Source of the DNA: JBDRNO01 sp043811005
Lineage (GTDB): Bacteria > Bacteroidota > Bacteroidia > NORP154
Reading direction: 5' to 3'
Length of the DNA stretch: 24,555 bases
Assembly: GCA_043811005.1 (NCBI GenBank)
Contig: JBDRNO010000230.1
Span: 1 to 24,555, forward strand
Notes under the pieces: model-generated
What the model saw: the letters and a program-made list of their open reading frames with translations, nothing else
The model's database searches: none
What the model was told of the DNA's origin: nothing
Shown: in pieces, positions 22,619-24,555 of the stretch
Layout: each line of letters opens with the position of its first letter
Numbering within the stretch: position 1 is the first letter of the stretch
Made by a program: the position numbers and the translations under genes

Positions 22619-23878
22619 ATGACAGACGGAAAATTTATTAATACAAAGCTTTGGAAATATCCAAACCTGTTCATTGTAGTAATGACTTTATTTTTCCTGG
22701 TATTTTTCATAATTCAAAATATTAACGGGCGATTCTGGCTTCACGATTTTGAGGTTTATTATTCTGCAGCTAATTCATTTTTATCCGGAACACAGGTATA
22801 TAAAGTTCTATATTGTTTAGGCTCAGGATATTATAAATATTCTCCTTTTGCATTGCTTATTTATATCCCTTTAAGTATCCTGCCTTTTACCATCGCCAAA
22901 ATAATTTATTTTTTTCTTCTGGCAGGGTTGATCATTTGTACAATAATTTTTGCAAATGCCCTGGTTTCTCAATATTTATTCAAAACGACAATAAATAATC
23001 CGGGACATAAAATCCTTTTTTTTACTGCTTTAATCGTGTCTTTCCAGGTTTACTACGAATTACACCTCGGCAATGTTAATATATTGCTGTTATTGGTCTT
23101 TTTAGGATCTCTTCATTTGCTGTTAAAAAATAAAGAATATAAAGCCGGAATATTAATAGCTCTCGGTATTCTTATAAAACCTCACTTTATAGTATTGCTC
23201 CCTTTGTTATTACTAAGAAAAAAGTTCAAGTCCTTTTTAACTTTCTTTGTTACCTTCATTACAGGATTGCTTTTACCGGCACTGTTTGTCGGTATAAAGC
23301 AAAATAATGAGCTTCACAGGCAATGGTTTTCTGCTATGTCAGCTCATAATACCTCATTAACAGATAGTCAGGATACGATCTATTCCTGGCTTTACAGGTT
23401 GATGTTCCGTTCAATTTATACTGATGCCGGTAATGAACTTGCTTATTATATTCTCTTCTTTATCGCTTGTTTAGTATTAATTTTTATTTTAGCCGATATG
23501 AGGACAGAAAAAAAACATCCCGGTAATAACTATTTGATAAATTCTAATTTTGTTTTTGAATACCTGGTAATTTTAGCAATGATCCCTAATATAACATCCA
23601 CGGATTCAGAACATTTTTTATTGTCAATTCCGTTAATAATTTTCATGCTGAATTATTTATTTAATAACGGAAGAGATATGAAAATTATCATTATTTCTGT
23701 TATTGTTTTTTTATTTTTTGGTGGGAATTGGCGGGATTTAATTGGAAAAACATTAGCTTCTTGGTTAACGGATAATGGGATTTTGGGATTAAGTAATATT
23801 TTCATTATAGCCATTAGCTTGTATATATTTTTCAATCAACGAAAGGCAGAATTGCTATCACAAGAAATAAGGACATAG
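22619..23878 (+). CDS. GT87-like (DUF2029) polytopic membrane glycosyltransferase
   Basis: A 419-residue protein with about ten transmembrane helices, of the DUF2029/GT87 group of GT-C-fold, polyprenyl-phosphate-sugar-dependent glycosyltransferases. Typical marks are the DFEVYYSAA motif after the first helix, where D43 is the expected catalytic Asp, followed by YKYSPFALLIYIPLSILP. The LGNVNILLLL motif lies in the middle and GILIALGILIKPHF after it. It likely transfers a sugar to a lipid or polymer on the outer face of the inner membrane; the acceptor is unknown. It lies downstream of the LTA-synthase-like gene, separated by a frame A element. The ATG start is 4 bases after that repeat and no Shine-Dalgarno is seen. 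Confidence 0.8.
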   Translation: MTDGKFINTKLWKYPNLFIVVMTLFFLVFFIIQNINGRFWLHDFEVYYSAANSFLSGTQVYKVLYCLGSGYYKYSPFALLIYIPLSILPFTIAKIIYFFLLAGLIICTIIFANALVSQYLFKTTINNPGHKILFFTALIVSFQVYYELHLGNVNILLLLVFLGSLHLLLKNKEYKAGILIALGILIKPHFIVLLPLLLLRKKFKSFLTFFVTFITGLLLPALFVGIKQNNELHRQWFSAMSAHNTSLTDSQDTIYSWLYRLMFRSIYTDAGNELAYYILFFIACLVLIFILADMRTEKKHPGNNYLINSNFVFEYLVILAMIPNITSTDSEHFLLSIPLIIFMLNYLFNNGRDMKIIIISVIVFLFFGGNWRDLIGKTLASWLTDNGILGLSNIFIIAISLYIFFNQRKAELLSQEIRT

Positions 23879-23903
23879 TTTCAGAATTTAATTGTCTGTC
23901 TAT

Positions 23904-23932
23904 TCAGCCAGAGGCTGATCCGCCTAGACGGA
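23904..23932. repeat. Two small GC-rich palindromes
   Basis: TCAGCC-AGA-GGCTGA (23904-23918) is directly followed by TCCG-CCTAGA-CGGA (23919-23932), an isolated GC-rich patch in AT-rich DNA after the GT87-like gene. It could act as a terminator, though no U-run follows. It resembles the arms of the palindrome in the monophosphatase gene. Confidence 0.45.
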
Positions 23933-23955
23933 AAAGTCAAAAATTTTCAAAAATT

Positions 23956-24360
23956 TCAAATTTCAAATCTCAAAAAATGAACTATGAAGTATGAAAGAGA
24001 CCTTGGTGAAAGATTGTTGCAGTTTGCGGTGAATGTTATTCTGTATCTTCGTACAGTAAAAAATACTCTGGAAACAATGGACATAAACGCCAGCTTATAA
24101 AAACAGTAACATCCACAGGAGCTAATTATGAAGAAGTTCAGGGCGCCATCACAATACCGGATAAAAAAACGAAAATGAGCATATCTCTAAAGGAAATACG
24201 AGAATCTCATTTTTTTCTCAAGGGTTTTCTACGTCTCAAACATGGGGATACAGGGAAATGCCAACAGTTGGTCAAAGAGGGATCCGAACTAGAACGCATC
24301 CTTGCCTCTATCCTCAACAAATTATCTATCCTACTTTGTAATTTGAGATTTGAAATTTGA
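23956..24360. repeat. Perfect 19-bp inverted repeat around the four-helix-bundle pseudogene
   Basis: TCAAATTTCAAATCTCAAA at 23956-23974 is exactly inverted at 24342-24360. The left arm ends nine bases before the pseudogene's ATG, and the right arm encodes its last residues and stop. The enclosed unit of 405 bases could fold back on itself as a long stem. Confidence 0.85.
23984..24360 (+). pseudogene. Frameshifted four-helix-bundle protein gene (23S rRNA intervening-sequence type)
   Basis: From ATG 23984 the frame gives MKYERDLGERLLQFAVNVIL and ends at a TAA at 24098-24100 (38 residues). In another frame the family continues: GHKRQLIKTVTSTGANYEEV, then KEIRESHFFLKGFLRLKHG and KEGSELERILASILNKLSIL, stopping at 24360. 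Joined across a single frameshift near 24065-24080 these make a complete protein of about 120 residues matching the four-helix-bundle family (TIGR02436-like; GANYEEAQGA is its hallmark). Members are found in intervening sequences of 23S rRNA and as free cassettes. Their biochemical role is poorly known. The frameshift may be real decay or a sequencing error. Confidence 0.8.
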
Positions 24361-24380
24361 TCCTGAACTTGTTTCAGGAT
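24360..24380. terminator. Hairpin ATCCTGAA/TTCAGGAT, possible terminator
   Basis: An 8-bp perfect stem with a 5-base loop lies directly after the pseudogene stop, followed after four bases by CTTTTT. It may terminate transcription. Equally, similar TCCTGAA...TTCAGGA palindromes occur as dispersed repeats in many genomes, so the role is uncertain. Confidence 0.4.
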
Positions 24381-24414
24381 GGGACTTTTTACTATTTTTA
24401 TGACATTATGGACT

Positions 24415-24443
24415 GACACTAATTAGTGTCCGTCTATAAAGTC
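24415..24443. repeat. 16-bp perfect palindrome with shared 23-base motif
   Basis: GACACTAATTAGTGTC at 24415-24430 is a perfect palindrome. GGACT (24410-24414) and AGTCC (24440-24444) would form an outer stem. The segment 24421-24443 repeats 10758-10780 with one mismatch. Confidence 0.65.
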
Positions 24444-24456
24444 CGAATGTTTGGAT

Positions 24457-24555
24457 GAATTTTAAAATTACAAATTACAAGTACCAAATAACAAATAAAT
24501 CACAATGCTCAAAAACTCAATGACCAAAACTGTTTCGGTCATTTGATAATTGATA
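24457..24555. repeat. CAAAT-type microrepeat and hairpin at the window edge
   Basis: ATTACAAATTACAAG and AAATAACAAATAA microrepeats are followed by a near-perfect hairpin, AATGACC (24519-24525) inverted against GGTCATT (24537-24543). Similar runs border the four-helix-bundle cassette. It may be the edge of another element continuing outside the window. Confidence 0.45.

Noticed and set aside
24175..24360. A separate small gene starting at ATG 24175
   Set aside because: Upstream codons in the same frame continue the four-helix-bundle sequence (GANYEEVQGA), so this is the tail of the frameshifted gene.

Overview
The window looks like a chromosomal piece of a low-GC member of the Bacteroidota, probably an environmental or uncultivated lineage. 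This is an inference from several things. The gene families are characteristic of the phylum (OstA-like LptA/LptD proteins, the LptD / amidase / MlaD neighbourhood, a Hdr-like Fe-S pair). Start codons lack convincing Shine-Dalgarno sequences. Several intergenic regions carry -7 boxes of the Bacteroidota form TAnnTTTG. The spacers are full of short degenerate inverted repeats. There are no rRNA or tRNA genes, no CRISPR array, no phage genes and no intact transposase.

Layout. 1-2274 (+): an inositol monophosphatase family gene carrying an unusual in-frame GC-rich palindromic insertion, then a radical SAM protein. 2571-5630 (-): a heptose-7-phosphate kinase (RfaE1/HldE family), RibD and an N-acetylglucosamine kinase-like BadF/BadG ATPase. 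5741-7369 (+): an OstA-like periplasmic protein. 7386-13172 (-): a voltage-gated-type cation channel with a zinc-ribbon tail, a CCG-domain Fe-S protein with a membrane 4Fe-4S partner, an MlaD/MCE protein and an N-acetylmuramoyl-L-alanine amidase. 13309-16489 (+): LptD, then RidA. 16573-17385 (-): an M48 metallopeptidase. 18101-18680 (+): an antitoxin/MazF pair. 18916-23878 (+): dihydrolipoyl dehydrogenase, an LTA-synthase-like sulfatase-fold membrane protein and a GT87-like (DUF2029) membrane glycosyltransferase. 23984-24360: a frameshifted four-helix-bundle (23S rRNA intervening-sequence type) pseudogene enclosed by a perfect 19-bp inverted repeat.

Functionally much of the window concerns the cell envelope. 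RfaE1 belongs to heptose/LPS core precursor synthesis. LptD and the OstA-like protein belong to LPS transport. MlaD belongs to lipid transport across the envelope, the amidase to peptidoglycan cleavage, and the LTA-synthase-like and GT87-like proteins to modification of surface polymers or lipids. The rest is housekeeping (riboflavin synthesis, lipoamide dehydrogenase, RidA, a redox Fe-S module).

The most unusual content is in the non-coding DNA. At least seven spacers contain copies of one repeat frame (left motif near GTATCGGAATTTCAATGTTT, right motif near TTTACAAAGTTAAGTTCTT), and the hairpin cassette held between the two ends differs from copy to copy. A second frame with about 22-bp terminal inverted repeats occurs twice (15851-16067 and 17879-18086). 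It holds an inner microrepeat hairpin related to the one in one copy of the first frame. A third copy of that inner module lies in inverted orientation on the other side of the LTA-synthase-like gene and supplies its apparent start codon. Together with the palindromic element read in frame inside the monophosphatase gene, this suggests nested, exchangeable palindromic elements active in this genome. This is read by eye and needs genome-wide alignment.
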